Below the pieces are notes generated by a model. That model ran no database searches. It had not been told where the DNA came from and saw nothing but the letters and a program-made list of their open reading frames with translations. A stretch of 64,000 nt of DNA from Rubrivivax rivuli (lineage in GTDB: Bacteria; Pseudomonadota; Gammaproteobacteria; Burkholderiales; Burkholderiaceae_C), in the NCBI RefSeq assembly GCF_004016505.1, contig NZ_SACR01000007.1, positions 186,001-250,000 on the forward strand. The letters run 5' to 3'. A program made the translations under genes and the position numbers. How positions within the stretch are numbered: position 1 is the stretch's first letter; each line of letters opens with the position of its first letter. Positions 41,125-50,620 of this stretch are shown here, piece by piece.

Positions 41125-43038
41125 TCAGCGCCGCGCCAGCGAGCCGGCCACCTCGGCGTTCACTTCATCGGCAGGCCGGAACTCGGGCACGAGGTTGCGC
41201 ACCTGGCGCAGCATGGCTTCGGTGTCGCCGCCGTCGCAGGCCTGACGCAGCACGCCCAGCATCTTGTCGAGCAGCGAAGGGTCGATGTGGCGTTCACGCG
41301 CGCAGAGGATGCGTGGGTGGCCGCTGGGCACCACGTTGTCGCCGATCAGCAGCTCTTCAAACAGCTTCTCGCCCGGGCGCAGGCCCACGGCCTTGATCTC
41401 GATGTCGCCGCCGGGGTTCTCGGCCGTCTTCTCGCTCAGGCCCGACAGCCGGATCATCGAACGCGCCAGGTCGGCGATGCGCACCGGCTCGCCCATATCG
41501 AGCACGAACACCTCACCCCCGCGCGCCATCGCGCCGGCCTGGATGACCAACTGCGCCGCCTCGGGTATCAGCATGAAGTAGCGGATGATGTCCGGGTGCG
41601 TGATGGTGATGGGGCCGCCGGCCTGGATCTGGCGCCGGAACAGCGGCACGACCGAGCCCGAAGAGCCCAGCACATTGCCGAAGCGCACCATGGCGAACAC
41701 CGTGCCCGGCGCGCGCAGCGCCGCGGCCTGGAAAACCAGCTCGGCCACCCGCTTGCTGGCACCCATCACGTTGGTGGGGCGCACGGCCTTGTCGGTGGAG
41801 ATCAGCACGCAGGTCTCGACGCGCGCTTCGTGCGCCGCCTTGGCCACGTTGTAGGTGCCGAAGACGTTGTTGCGCAGGCCTTGCTGCACGTTGGCCTCGA
41901 CGATGGGCACGTGCTTGTAGGCGGCTGCGTGGTAGACGGTCTGCACGCCTTCGCGCTTCATCACCTCGATCAACAGCGTCGCGTCGAGCACCGAGCCCAG
42001 GCAGGGAACCAAGGGCACGCCCTGGGCGCTGGCCAGCAGCTCGTGTTCGATGCTGTACAGCGCGAACTCCGAGTGGTCCACCAGCACCAGGCGGCGCGGC
42101 CGCTGCGAGAGGATCTGCCGGCAGAGCTCACTGCCGATGGAGCCGCCGGCGCCCGTGACGAGCACCACCTTGCCAGCGATGTTGCGCGCGAAGAGACCCG
42201 GGTCGGGAGCCACCACGTCGCGACCCAGCAGGTCGGCCACGTCGACCTGCCGGATGTCGGCCACGGCCGGGTTGCCGTCGACCATCTCCACGAGGCCTGG
42301 GAGGATTTTGACGGGGAGGCCCGTGGCTTCCACGCGTTCGATGATGGCCCGCTTCTGGTTCGCGCTGGCGGAGGGAATGGCCACCACGATCTGCGAAACG
42401 TCGTGGCGCACCACCGCCTCGTCGATACTCGAAGGTGGATACACCTTCAGGTTGTCGATGGTCATCGCCTGCCGGTCGCGGCGGTCGTCGATGAAGCAGA
42501 CGGCCTTGTATTCGGTGCTGAAGTGCATCGCCTGCGCCAACTGCACCCCGGCGTCGCCGGCGCCGTAGATCGCCGTTCGGACACGAGCGCGCGTGCCCGG
42601 CCGGATGCTCCGGCGCAGCAGGGTGCGCGCAAAGAAGCGCGAACTCACGACATAGGCGAAGGCGATGAACCAGAAGATCAGCAGCGAGCTGCGCGGCAGC
42701 ACCTGCATCTGCAGCATCCCGGCGATCACATAAACGATGAGCACGACCACGGCAAGGGCGGCGCTGGCCGCGGCCAGCACGCTCAGGTCGATGTAGCGCA
42801 CCACGGCCCGGTAAAGACCCGCGATGGCCATCACGGGCAACGCCAGCAGGGCCAGCCCGACCTGCATCAGCAGCGCCGTTTCCAGCGCGTCTTCCCAGGA
42901 GCCCAGCCGCAGGGCCACGGCCAGCAGCATGCACAAGGGCAGGCACACCGCGTCGCCGCCAACCATGACCACCATCTTGGCGCGCGGCGAAAGCTGCGCC
43001 AAGCGGCGGATCAGAGACATGGGGGTCAGGGGCATCAT
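41125..43038 (-). CDS. capD: Membrane-bound nucleoside-diphosphate-sugar 4,6-dehydratase (CapD/WbpM)
   Basis: Full-length 637-residue FlaA1/WbpM-type enzyme: four N-terminal membrane helices, a first Rossmann domain (AIYGAGDAGVQLA), then the catalytic SDR domain with LVTGAGGSIGSELCRQ, AAYKHVPIVE and STDKAVRPTNVMGASK (Met-Lys replacing Tyr-Lys). It converts UDP-GlcNAc to the 4-keto-6-deoxy sugar. With the reductase at 44135 and the WbpL-like transferase at 43107 it can supply and load UDP-D-FucNAc or QuiNAc. It is the last gene of the long minus-strand operon. The start is ATG 43038 or 43020. Confidence 0.92.
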   Translation of the reverse strand: MMPLTPMSLIRRLAQLSPRAKMVVMVGGDAVCLPLCMLLAVALRLGSWEDALETALLMQVGLALLALPVMAIAGLYRAVVRYIDLSVLAAASAALAVVVLIVYVIAGMLQMQVLPRSSLLIFWFIAFAYVVSSRFFARTLLRRSIRPGTRARVRTAIYGAGDAGVQLAQAMHFSTEYKAVCFIDDRRDRQAMTIDNLKVYPPSSIDEAVVRHDVSQIVVAIPSASANQKRAIIERVEATGLPVKILPGLVEMVDGNPAVADIRQVDVADLLGRDVVAPDPGLFARNIAGKVVLVTGAGGSIGSELCRQILSQRPRRLVLVDHSEFALYSIEHELLASAQGVPLVPCLGSVLDATLLIEVMKREGVQTVYHAAAYKHVPIVEANVQQGLRNNVFGTYNVAKAAHEARVETCVLISTDKAVRPTNVMGASKRVAELVFQAAALRAPGTVFAMVRFGNVLGSSGSVVPLFRRQIQAGGPITITHPDIIRYFMLIPEAAQLVIQAGAMARGGEVFVLDMGEPVRIADLARSMIRLSGLSEKTAENPGGDIEIKAVGLRPGEKLFEELLIGDNVVPSGHPRILCARERHIDPSLLDKMLGVLRQACDGGDTEAMLRQVRNLVPEFRPADEVNAEVAGSLARR

Positions 43039-43106
43039 CTTCAGGCGCTATTGTGCCGCGCGTTGCAGGCGGCTTCGCCGGCGCGGCCCGGCCTGTACCG
43101 AGCCGC

Positions 43107-44138
43107 TCAGTCGGCTTGCGCCGCGCGGTTCCCCGCCTTGTAGTACAGGGCCAGGCCCAGCAGCGGTGCAAAGGCCAGCGCCGTGGCCAAGGCCCCGTCG
43201 ACCAGTTGCATCGCCACCGCCACCGCCCAGGGCAGCAGCCACGCCACATTGATGAACCCGAACGCCAGCGTCACGCCTTTGTGCGTGCGATGGCGGCGTG
43301 ACGCGTACTGGTACGCATGGTTGCGGTGCGCCTGGTAGAAGCGCTCGCCGGCGAGCACACGCCGCACCAGCGTCGTGGTGGCGTCCACCATGAAGCAGCC
43401 CGTGAGGATGAACCAGGCCCAGAAAAGGTGTGGCGTCGATTGCCCGCACCACAGCGCCAACAGCGCCACCATCAGGCCGAGGAAGCCGCTGCCGGCGTCG
43501 CCCATGAAGATCTTGGCCGGCGGGAAGTTCCAGGCCAGGAAGCCGAGGACGCAGAAGGCGAACACCAGGGCCAGCAACCATCCCGACCCGTCGCCCGCCA
43601 GCCACCACACCAGCGCGCCCCCCAGCGCGACGCTGGCGGCCTCCACGCTGGCGATGCCGTCGATGCCGTCCATGAAGTTGAACAGGTTGATCATCCAGAC
43701 GATCAAGATGCCCGCAAGCAGGGGCCCCAGCACCGGAAGATCGAGCGGCAGGCCCGCCACGGCCACCGACGGGATGCGCTGCAGGCTGTAGACCACCCAG
43801 GCCGCCGCCGCGGCGTGGCCCAGGAAACGCCAGCGTGCGGCCACGTTGTAGCGGTCGTCCAGGAAGCCGAGCGTGGCCACGAGGCCCCCTGCGGCGATCG
43901 CGGCTGTCGCCAGGCGTGCTTCCAGCCAACCTGCCGCCGCCAGGGCAGCGGTCGCCGCCAGGCAGGCAACCACGATGGCCACGCCACCCCCCCGTGGCGT
44001 CGCCACCGTGTGCGAACTGCGTTCGTTGGGATGGTCCAGCAAGGCCGAGGCCAGCGCGTAGCGCCGTACCCAGGCTGTCAGGAGCCACGCCAGAGCCAGG
44101 GGGCCGAGCGTTGCGGCCCCCACCACCCATGCCGTCAT
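43107..44138 (-). CDS. Undecaprenyl-phosphate N-acetylhexosamine-1-phosphate transferase (WbpL/WecA type)
   Basis: A 343-residue polytopic PNPT-family enzyme that starts chain synthesis on undecaprenyl phosphate. Conserved cytosolic motifs are DHPNERSSHTVATPRGGG, LDDRYNV, NLFNFMDGIDGIA and FMGDAGSGFLG, followed by a His-rich loop RRHRTHKG. The pairing with a 4-keto reductase and CapD mirrors wbpV-wbpL-wbpM of Pseudomonas, which suggests FucNAc-/QuiNAc-1-P as substrate. Its ATG overlaps the stop of the reductase. Confidence 0.92.
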   Translation of the reverse strand: MTAWVVGAATLGPLALAWLLTAWVRRYALASALLDHPNERSSHTVATPRGGGVAIVVACLAATAALAAAGWLEARLATAAIAAGGLVATLGFLDDRYNVAARWRFLGHAAAAAWVVYSLQRIPSVAVAGLPLDLPVLGPLLAGILIVWMINLFNFMDGIDGIASVEAASVALGGALVWWLAGDGSGWLLALVFAFCVLGFLAWNFPPAKIFMGDAGSGFLGLMVALLALWCGQSTPHLFWAWFILTGCFMVDATTTLVRRVLAGERFYQAHRNHAYQYASRRHRTHKGVTLAFGFINVAWLLPWAVAVAMQLVDGALATALAFAPLLGLALYYKAGNRAAQAD

Positions 44139-45100
44139 CGTTCAGCCTGCGTCAGGAAGTGGCGTGCGGTGCGCGCCAGCGCTTCATCCAGCGTCACCAC
44201 GGGTTTCCAGCCCAGCAGCGCCTGCGTGTGGGCTATGTCGACCTGCAGCGAGCCGCACAGGCGCTGTGCGAAATCGGCCTTGCCCAAGACCTGGGCCACG
44301 GCGCGCAGCAAGCCGCCTGGCACCGGCAGCAGGCGTGGCGGGCGGCCGAGCGCCGCGGCCACGCGGCGCAGCAGCGCCGTCGTGGACACGTCCTCGCCGT
44401 CGCTGACAAGAAACGTCTGTTGCGCCGCGGCCGGGTGCCGTGCACAGGTCTCGATGAGATCGACGAGGTTTTCCAGCGCCACCAGGCTGCGCCGGTTGTG
44501 GATCGCCCCCAGGGGCATGGGGATGCCCCGGTGCAGGGCCTGCATGAGACGCTGGAAGTTGCCGGGGGCGTTCGGGCCGAAGACCAGCGGCGGGCGGATG
44601 ATCACCACCTCCAGCCCCGACGAGGCAGCCAGCGCCTGCAGCTCGAGTTCGGCCTCGTGCTTGGAGACGGCGTAAGGCGAGTGCGGGCGTGCAGGGTCGG
44701 ACACCGTGTACGGCCGGCCGTGGGTCTCCGCGCCATTGACACCGATGGAACTGATGAAGACGAAGCGCTTCACCCCCGCGGCTACGGCCTGACGGGCGAG
44801 GTGAAGCGTTGCAGCGACGTTGACGAACCGGAACGCCGCCAGTGGGTCGGCCGCCGACTCCTTGAGCACGTGGACCCGGGCGGCGCAGTGCACGACAACA
44901 TCCATGCCGTCCAAGGCCGCGCTCCAGTCGGTGGTCGGCGCCAGTTCGCCCACGTGTGCGATGCTGGCCGCTGCCGGCAGTTGGGCGGCGCGCCCGCGCA
45001 CGGCGGCGCGCACGCGGTGACCGCACTTCGACAGGTGCTCGAGCAGCGCGCCGCCAACGAAACCCGTGGCGCCGGTGACCAGTACATTCAACACCGTCAT
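44135..45100 (-). CDS. NAD-dependent epimerase/4-ketosugar reductase (WbpV-like)
   Basis: Extended SDR of 321 residues with the NAD motif VTGATGFVG, the catalytic SSIGVNG Ser and YAVSK Tyr/Lys. Of the WbpV/WbnF type, it reduces UDP-2-acetamido-4-keto-2,6-dideoxyhexose at C4 to UDP-FucNAc or UDP-QuiNAc. The ATG is 10 bp after fnlC. Which epimer is formed cannot be told from sequence. Confidence 0.85.
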   Translation of the reverse strand: MTVLNVLVTGATGFVGGALLEHLSKCGHRVRAAVRGRAAQLPAAASIAHVGELAPTTDWSAALDGMDVVVHCAARVHVLKESAADPLAAFRFVNVAATLHLARQAVAAGVKRFVFISSIGVNGAETHGRPYTVSDPARPHSPYAVSKHEAELELQALAASSGLEVVIIRPPLVFGPNAPGNFQRLMQALHRGIPMPLGAIHNRRSLVALENLVDLIETCARHPAAAQQTFLVSDGEDVSTTALLRRVAAALGRPPRLLPVPGGLLRAVAQVLGKADFAQRLCGSLQVDIAHTQALLGWKPVVTLDEALARTARHFLTQAER

Positions 45101-45110
45101 GCAGCAGCGC

Positions 45111-46238
45111 TCACGAGGGCTTGCGCCAGACGCGCCGATTCACGAAATCAACGTAGCTGATGATGATGCGCAGCACCTTGTCCGACACGTTGTCGGCCGT
45201 GTAGTCGTTCACCATGTGCAGCAGGCGATCTTCGCCACGGGGCTGATCCGCCAGCACCGCCAGGCCTTGCTCGACGCGGGCGGCGTCGAGCCCGACGAAC
45301 ATCACGGCGCCTTCCTCGAAGGCTTCGGGCCGCTCTTGCACCTCGCGCAGGTTCAGCGCCGGGAAGTTCAGGATCGACGACTCTTCGGAGATGGTGCCGC
45401 TGTCCGACAGCACGGCCCGTGCCTGGCGCTGCAGCTGCACGTAGTCGAGAAAGCCGAAGGGCTTGCAGAACTGCACGCGCTCGTCGGCCTTCAGGCCCAG
45501 CGCCTCCACGCGCTTGCGCGTGCGGGGGTGGGTGGAGACGATCACGGGCAGCCCATGACGCTGCACCAGCATGTTCAGCATGTCGAACAGGCGCTGCAGG
45601 TTCTGCGGCGAGTCGACGTTTTCCTCTCGGTGTGAGCTGACGAGGAAGTATTGGCGTTCGGCCAGGCCCAGGCGCTGCAGCACGTCGGAAGCCTCGATGC
45701 CCGCGCGGTAGTGGTTCAGCACCTCGCGCATCGGACTGCCCGTGCAGATCACTTGGTCGGGCGGCAAGCCCTCGCGCAGCAGGTACTCGCGCGCGATCTG
45801 GCTGTAGGTGAGGTTGATGTCGGCGATGTGGTCGACGATGCGGCGGTTGATTTCCTCGGGCACGCGGAAATCGAAGCAGCGGTTGCCGGCCTCCATGTGG
45901 AAGATCGGCACCTTGCGGCGCTTGGCCGCAATGGCGGCAAGTGCGCTGTTCGTGTCGCCCAGCAGCAGCAGTGCATCGGGCTGGTGCTCTTCCAGCACGC
46001 GGTCGGCGGCCATGATGACCTTGCCGATGGTCTCTGCCGCGTTGGCGCCCGCTGCTTCGAGGAAGGCGTCCGGGCGGCGTATGCCCAGGTCGGTGAAGAA
46101 CACCTCGTTGAGCTCGTAGTCGTAGTTCTGGCCGGTGTGCACGAGCACGTGCTGGCAATGCCTGTCCAGCTTCTCGATCGTGCGCGACAGCCGGATGATC
46201 TCCGGCCGCGTGCCGACCACGGTCATGACCTTAAGCAC
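45111..46238 (-). CDS. fnlC: UDP-N-acetyl-6-deoxyhexosamine 2-epimerase (FnlC/WbjD; WecB family)
   Basis: A non-hydrolysing 2-epimerase of 375 residues: VVGTRPEIIRLS start, GQNYDYELNEVFF, HMEAGNRCFDFRVPEE with the catalytic acidic and His residues, and SDSGTISEESSIL. In the FnlA-B-C set it performs the last step to UDP-L-FucNAc. The NRCFD variant and linkage to fnlA/fnlB separate it from WecB making ManNAc. GTG start overlaps the fnlA stop by 8 bp. Confidence 0.92.
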   Translation of the reverse strand: MLKVMTVVGTRPEIIRLSRTIEKLDRHCQHVLVHTGQNYDYELNEVFFTDLGIRRPDAFLEAAGANAAETIGKVIMAADRVLEEHQPDALLLLGDTNSALAAIAAKRRKVPIFHMEAGNRCFDFRVPEEINRRIVDHIADINLTYSQIAREYLLREGLPPDQVICTGSPMREVLNHYRAGIEASDVLQRLGLAERQYFLVSSHREENVDSPQNLQRLFDMLNMLVQRHGLPVIVSTHPRTRKRVEALGLKADERVQFCKPFGFLDYVQLQRQARAVLSDSGTISEESSILNFPALNLREVQERPEAFEEGAVMFVGLDAARVEQGLAVLADQPRGEDRLLHMVNDYTADNVSDKVLRIIISYVDFVNRRVWRKPS

Positions 46239-47241
46239 GGACCACCTCGCGCACTTCGGGCAGTGTCATCAACAGTTCCTTGATCTGCGCCACATCGAGG
46301 CGATGGGTGTTGTGCGAGGTGTAATCGTCGATCTTCGAGATCTGCGTCTCGCCCTCGACGAAGTACTTGTCGTAGTTCAGGTCGCGCGAGTCTGCCGGGA
46401 TGCGGTAGTAGCCGCCGAGGTCTTCGGCGCGCGCCATCTCCTCGCGCGAGACCAGCGACTCGTAGAGCTTCTCGCCGTGGCGCGTGCCGATGACCTTGAC
46501 GGGGTTGTTGCGCTCCAGCAGCTGCCGCAGTGCCTCGGCCAGGTCGCCTACCGTGGAAGCCGGTGCCTTCTGCACGAAGATGTCGCCCGGGCGTGCATGC
46601 TCAAAGGCGTAGAGCACGAGTTCCACCGACTCCGTCAGCGACATCAAGAACCGCGTCATCGACGGGTCGGTCAGCGTCAACGGGCGGCCCTCCCGCAATT
46701 GCGAGATGAACAACGGGATCACCGAGCCGCGCGAGGCCATCACGTTCCCATAGCGCGTGGCACAGAGCACGGTGCGCTGCGGGTCGCACAGGCGCGACTT
46801 GGCCACCATCACCTTTTCCATCATCGCCTTCGAAAGGCCCATGGCGTTGATCGGGTAGACCGCCTTGTCGGTGCTGAGCACCACGCATCGCTGCACGCCA
46901 TGGTCGATGGACGCACGCATCACGTTCTCGGCCCCGATGACGTTGGTCTTGATGGCCTCCATCGGATAGAACTCGCACGACGGCACCTGCTTCAGCGCCG
47001 CAGCATGAAAGACGTAGTTCACGCCCCGCAGTGCGTCGTGAACGCTGTCGTAGTCGCGGACGTCACCGATGTGGAACTTCAGCTTGTCGTTGCGGAAGGC
47101 CAGGCGCATGTCTTCCTGCTTCTTTTCGTCGCGGCTGAAGACGCGGATCTCCGCGAAGTCGGAATTCAGGAAGTGCGACAACACGGCGTTGCCGAAAGAG
47201 CCGGTACCGCCGGTGATGAGCAGGACTTTGTCCTTGAACAT
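46231..47241 (-). CDS. fnlA: UDP-GlcNAc 4,6-dehydratase/5-epimerase (FnlA/WbjB)
   Basis: Soluble 336-residue CapD-like SDR that starts UDP-L-FucNAc synthesis. TGGTGSFGNAVL binds NAD(P), AALKQVPSCEF and STDKAVYPINAMGLSKAMMEK give the Met/Lys catalytic pair, and ATRYGNVMASRGSVIPLF is conserved. Start at 47241, preceded by AAGGA; the frame's upstream extension is not coding-like. fnlB is 32 bp upstream. Confidence 0.94.
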   Translation of the reverse strand: MFKDKVLLITGGTGSFGNAVLSHFLNSDFAEIRVFSRDEKKQEDMRLAFRNDKLKFHIGDVRDYDSVHDALRGVNYVFHAAALKQVPSCEFYPMEAIKTNVIGAENVMRASIDHGVQRCVVLSTDKAVYPINAMGLSKAMMEKVMVAKSRLCDPQRTVLCATRYGNVMASRGSVIPLFISQLREGRPLTLTDPSMTRFLMSLTESVELVLYAFEHARPGDIFVQKAPASTVGDLAEALRQLLERNNPVKVIGTRHGEKLYESLVSREEMARAEDLGGYYRIPADSRDLNYDKYFVEGETQISKIDDYTSHNTHRLDVAQIKELLMTLPEVREVVRA

Positions 47242-47273
47242 GGGAATCCTTCTTGGAGCGCAGGGCGAGTTGA

Positions 47274-48143
47274 TCAGGCGAACGCGTGCATGCGCCGCAC
47301 CAGTTCCGGCCACGGCGGCGCCACATAGCCTGTGGCTTGGTTGAAGCGTGTGGCGTCGAGCGAGCGGTCGATGCGCAGGCGGTCGTCGGGTGCGATGTCG
47401 TTGCTGCGCCCATAGGTGGCAGCCACCAGCCGCAGCAGGTCGTGCTTGGCGATGGGTGCCGCGGCCACGTGGTACAGGCCCTGCAGCGCGGGGTTCGGCA
47501 GCACATGGTCGCGAATGACCTGCGCCAGTTCCACGGTGGGCAACCCGGAGAAGATGGCCTGCGTGTAGCCGCGCACCGGCCCTTGCTGCGACAGGAACCA
47601 GCCCACCAGCCCGTGGGCGCCTGCAAGTTCGTGCCCGATGATCGAGGTCCGTAGGGTGATGGCGTGGGGGCTGTCCACCTCACCGAGATGCTTGCTCCGG
47701 CCGTACAGGTCTTGCGCGTCGGCGGCGTCACTTTCCTTGTAGAGACCTTGGCGGCCGCTGAAGACGCAGTCGGTGCTGACGTGGACGAAGCGTGCCCCAG
47801 CCACCTCGCACAGCCGCGCGATGCGGTGCGGCAGCAGCGCATTGATGGGGATGGCCTGCAGGGGGTCGTCGGCTTCGGCCAACTGCTTGACCAGGCCGAT
47901 GCAGTTGATCACCACGTCGGGCCGGGCGCGGGCGAACAGGCTCATCAGGCTGTCGGTGTTCTCGACGTCCACGCCGCAGACCACGCTGGCGCGCAAGGCC
48001 TCGGGCAGGCGCTGCAGCACGGCCGCGGAGCGGGCCGAGCCCGTGACCTGGAATCCGGGGCTGCCGGCAAAGAAGCGCAGCACGGCATTGCCGAGCATGC
48101 CGGAGGCGCCCAGCACCAGGACCTTGATCGCTTCAGCGGGCAT
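47274..48143 (-). CDS. fnlB: RmlD-like 4-ketosugar reductase (FnlB/WbjC)
   Basis: SDR of about 289 residues. KVLVLGASGMLGNAVL is the cofactor site, HVSTDCVFSGRQG the Ser/Thr region, and LYGRSKHLGE the Tyr-Lys pair. It reduces the keto intermediate from FnlA to UDP-PneNAc before FnlC epimerises it. ATG 48143 overlaps wbuB by 11 bp. An alternative ATG at 48203, with a GGAG ten bases upstream, would add 20 residues. Confidence 0.9.
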   Translation of the reverse strand: MPAEAIKVLVLGASGMLGNAVLRFFAGSPGFQVTGSARSAAVLQRLPEALRASVVCGVDVENTDSLMSLFARARPDVVINCIGLVKQLAEADDPLQAIPINALLPHRIARLCEVAGARFVHVSTDCVFSGRQGLYKESDAADAQDLYGRSKHLGEVDSPHAITLRTSIIGHELAGAHGLVGWFLSQQGPVRGYTQAIFSGLPTVELAQVIRDHVLPNPALQGLYHVAAAPIAKHDLLRLVAATYGRSNDIAPDDRLRIDRSLDATRFNQATGYVAPPWPELVRRMHAFA

Positions 48144-49407
48144 CGTCGGACGTGCGGCCCCGTGGGCGGGCGGGCTCGCGGCTGTGCGGTCGCTTTCGAT
48201 CATCAAGCAGTTTCTCCAGGCGTGTGATGAGTTGCGCAGCCAGCTGGTCGGGCTGGAACTGGGCTTCGTAGCAGGCTCGGCTGTTCAGCCCCATCTGCTG
48301 CAGCTGCGCTTCGCCGGCTGCGTGCAGGGCACTCACGGCTGCGGCCAAGGCCGGAGCGTCTTCGGCCGGGCAGGCCAAGCCCGCCTGGGCTTCGGTCACG
48401 ACGCGCGCGCCTTCGCCGTCCAGACTTGCAATTATCGGCTTGCCGGCCGCCAGGTAGGCTTGCACCTTGCTGGGGATGGTCTGGCTCATGATCGGGCTCC
48501 GGGCCAGGCTCACCAGCAGCACGGAAGCCTGGGCCAGGATGCCGGGCATGGCCTCGGGCTTGAATCGCCCGGGCAACTGGATGTTGCGCAGGCCCAGCCG
48601 CCCGATCTCGGCTTGCACCCATTCGCTGCGGCTGCCGCTGCCCACCAGCACGAAGCGGATGCCCGGCTCGTGCTGCAGCAGGCGGGCGGCCTCGACCACC
48701 GTCTCCAGGGCCTGGACAGTGCCCATGTTGCCCGCAAAGACGACATTGAAGCCTGGGTCCAGGGTCAGCGGCGAGGGTCCGGACTGTGGGGCCTCGAAGG
48801 CCAGTTCGCCCGGGTTCGGGTGGTATTCGACCGGCGTGCGGCCTGCCATGCGCTGGACTTCCTCGATGAAACCCCTGGACTGCACCAGCAGCAGGTCGTT
48901 GCGGCGGTAGAGCCAGCGCACCGCCACGGCCACCGCGTCGAGCACACGCCGGTTGGTGACGAAGCCCGTGACCTCCAGGCTCTGTGGCCAAAGGTCCTGG
49001 ACCCATGTCACCAGGGGCGCGCGCTTCAGCCATTTCAGCACCACGCCGGGCAGGATCTGCAGGATCGGCGACATGCCGAAGACGAAGATCAGATCGAAGC
49101 GCTGGCCGCGCAACAGCCAGGGGCCGAGTAGCGAGCCGCTTACCAGGAACGAAAGGTAGTTGGCCGCCAGGCGCAGTGCGCTGCGTTGCCCTCGTGGCGC
49201 AATGGGCACGCGGTGGATGACGTAGCCGGCATGCGCCTGCGTGCCCATGGCAGCGGCCCTGTAGCCCTCGTAGACCGTGCCGCCCGGGTAGTTGGGCTGG
49301 CCGGTGAGGACGGTGACCTCGCACCCCTGCTTGCGCAGCACGTCGACCACCTCGTTGATGCGAAAGCTCTCAGGCCAGTAGTACTGGCTGACGACCAGGA
49401 TTCTCAT
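48133..49407 (-). CDS. wbuB: L-FucNAc-type glycosyltransferase (WbuB-like, GT4)
   Basis: A 424-residue GT-B enzyme with the WbuB opening VVSQYYWPESFRINEVV and TGQPNYPGGTVYEGY, then VQDLWPQSLEVTGF, VVFAGNMGTVQALETVV and QTIPSKVQAYLAAGKPIIAS. In E. coli O26/O145-like clusters WbuB accompanies fnlABC and is assigned as the L-FucNAc transferase; the same linkage is seen here. The ATG at 49407 is 13 bp after the previous stop. Confidence 0.9.
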   Translation of the reverse strand: MRILVVSQYYWPESFRINEVVDVLRKQGCEVTVLTGQPNYPGGTVYEGYRAAAMGTQAHAGYVIHRVPIAPRGQRSALRLAANYLSFLVSGSLLGPWLLRGQRFDLIFVFGMSPILQILPGVVLKWLKRAPLVTWVQDLWPQSLEVTGFVTNRRVLDAVAVAVRWLYRRNDLLLVQSRGFIEEVQRMAGRTPVEYHPNPGELAFEAPQSGPSPLTLDPGFNVVFAGNMGTVQALETVVEAARLLQHEPGIRFVLVGSGSRSEWVQAEIGRLGLRNIQLPGRFKPEAMPGILAQASVLLVSLARSPIMSQTIPSKVQAYLAAGKPIIASLDGEGARVVTEAQAGLACPAEDAPALAAAVSALHAAGEAQLQQMGLNSRACYEAQFQPDQLAAQLITRLEKLLDDRKRPHSREPARPRGRTSDDAR

Positions 49408-49420
49408 GTTCAGGGCACCC

Positions 49421-50617
49421 TCAGGTTGGCGAGGGCGGAGCCGTTTTCTGGTAGACGGCCAGCATTTTCTGCGCGCACAGTCGGCTGTCGAAGCGACCCA
49501 ACGCCAGTTGCCGCGCGCGCCGCCCCATGCCGCGGGTGCGGTCGCGATCGGCCGCCAGCGACTGGATCGCGTCGGCGATGGCCTCGGGTGTGGGCTCGTC
49601 GATGCACAGGCCTGTTTCGCCGGGCACCACCACGTCTTCGGTGGGGTGGCGCATGGCCACCACGGTGGGCAGGCCGTGCAGCGCCGCCTCGAACACCGGG
49701 CGTCCGGGTGCGTCCAGGTGCGAGGGGAAGCAGACGGCATCCAGACGTTCGTACACGGACTGCACATCCGACACGAAGCCCAAGAATTCGACCTCCGCGT
49801 GCAGCCGGTGGCGATCCACGGTGGCCTCCAGGTCGCCGCGCACGTCTCGCGCGAAATCGAGCTTGCGCAGCAGCCAGCCGCGCAGGCCGGTCAACTTGTG
49901 GACATTGGCACCAGCCACCAGGATGCGCACTGGAACACCCCGGTCACGCAGCAGCCTCGCGGCCTCGATCAGTTCATAGACACCCTTGGACCGGTGCAGC
50001 ACGCCGATGATGCCCACGGTGAAGGGCGCCGCACCGTCGATGGGGCGGTCAGGGCGATCTTCGGGCGGCCGCATGCCGTTGTGGATGACCTGCACCGGCA
50101 GGTCGGAAGGCAAGGTTCGCCGCACGGCTTCATCGATGGCCACCACGGCATCTGCGTGGTGGCGAAGCAGGCGCAGCAGTGCCCGGGTGACCCATCCGCC
50201 CGAGACCCCGCGCTGCAATGAGCGCACATGCACCACCAGGGGAGCCTTCAGCAGGCGCTTGGCAAGCACGCCGACGAGCAGCGCGGTGATTTCGTTGCAA
50301 TGCACGAGGTCGAAGGGACCGTGTGCCGCCGCGCGACGCAGCGCCAGCAGACTGCCGGGCCAGTAGGCCAGTTCTCGCAGCAGGATGAGCCAGCGCGCAC
50401 CGCGATAGTGGCCGAAGCGCGTGTCGTCCCATTGCGAGAGACCGCGCACCGGCAGTATCTCCAGGCCCGCCTGGTGCAGTGATTGCGCGGCCGGTCCCGG
50501 GGGGGCCAGCGCAAGGCCGCCCACTTCGCCTTTCGGAAAGGCCCTGACCAGTTCGGCCAGGCTCTTGGTCGCACCCCCGTAGGCAGAGAAGGGGTGCAGG
50601 TACAGGACCTTGAGCAT
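49421..50617 (-). CDS. Glycosyltransferase family 4
   Basis: A 398-residue GT-B protein. LYLHPFSAYGGATKSLAELV opens the acceptor domain, HCNEITALLVGVLAKR is the conserved His region, VGIIGVLHRSKGVYELIEA the donor-domain start, and HLDAPGRPVFEAALHGLPTV the E-x7-E-type donor site. Specificity unknown. It is 3 bp after the polymerase gene and 13 bp before wbuB. Confidence 0.85.
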   Translation of the reverse strand: MLKVLYLHPFSAYGGATKSLAELVRAFPKGEVGGLALAPPGPAAQSLHQAGLEILPVRGLSQWDDTRFGHYRGARWLILLRELAYWPGSLLALRRAAAHGPFDLVHCNEITALLVGVLAKRLLKAPLVVHVRSLQRGVSGGWVTRALLRLLRHHADAVVAIDEAVRRTLPSDLPVQVIHNGMRPPEDRPDRPIDGAAPFTVGIIGVLHRSKGVYELIEAARLLRDRGVPVRILVAGANVHKLTGLRGWLLRKLDFARDVRGDLEATVDRHRLHAEVEFLGFVSDVQSVYERLDAVCFPSHLDAPGRPVFEAALHGLPTVVAMRHPTEDVVVPGETGLCIDEPTPEAIADAIQSLAADRDRTRGMGRRARQLALGRFDSRLCAQKMLAVYQKTAPPSPT

Positions 50618-50620
50618 GGT

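Noticed and set aside
45111..46238. WecB-type ManNAc epimerase for ECA synthesis
   Set aside because: Linked with fnlA and fnlB and with the NRCFD variant; FnlC fits better and no ECA genes are near.
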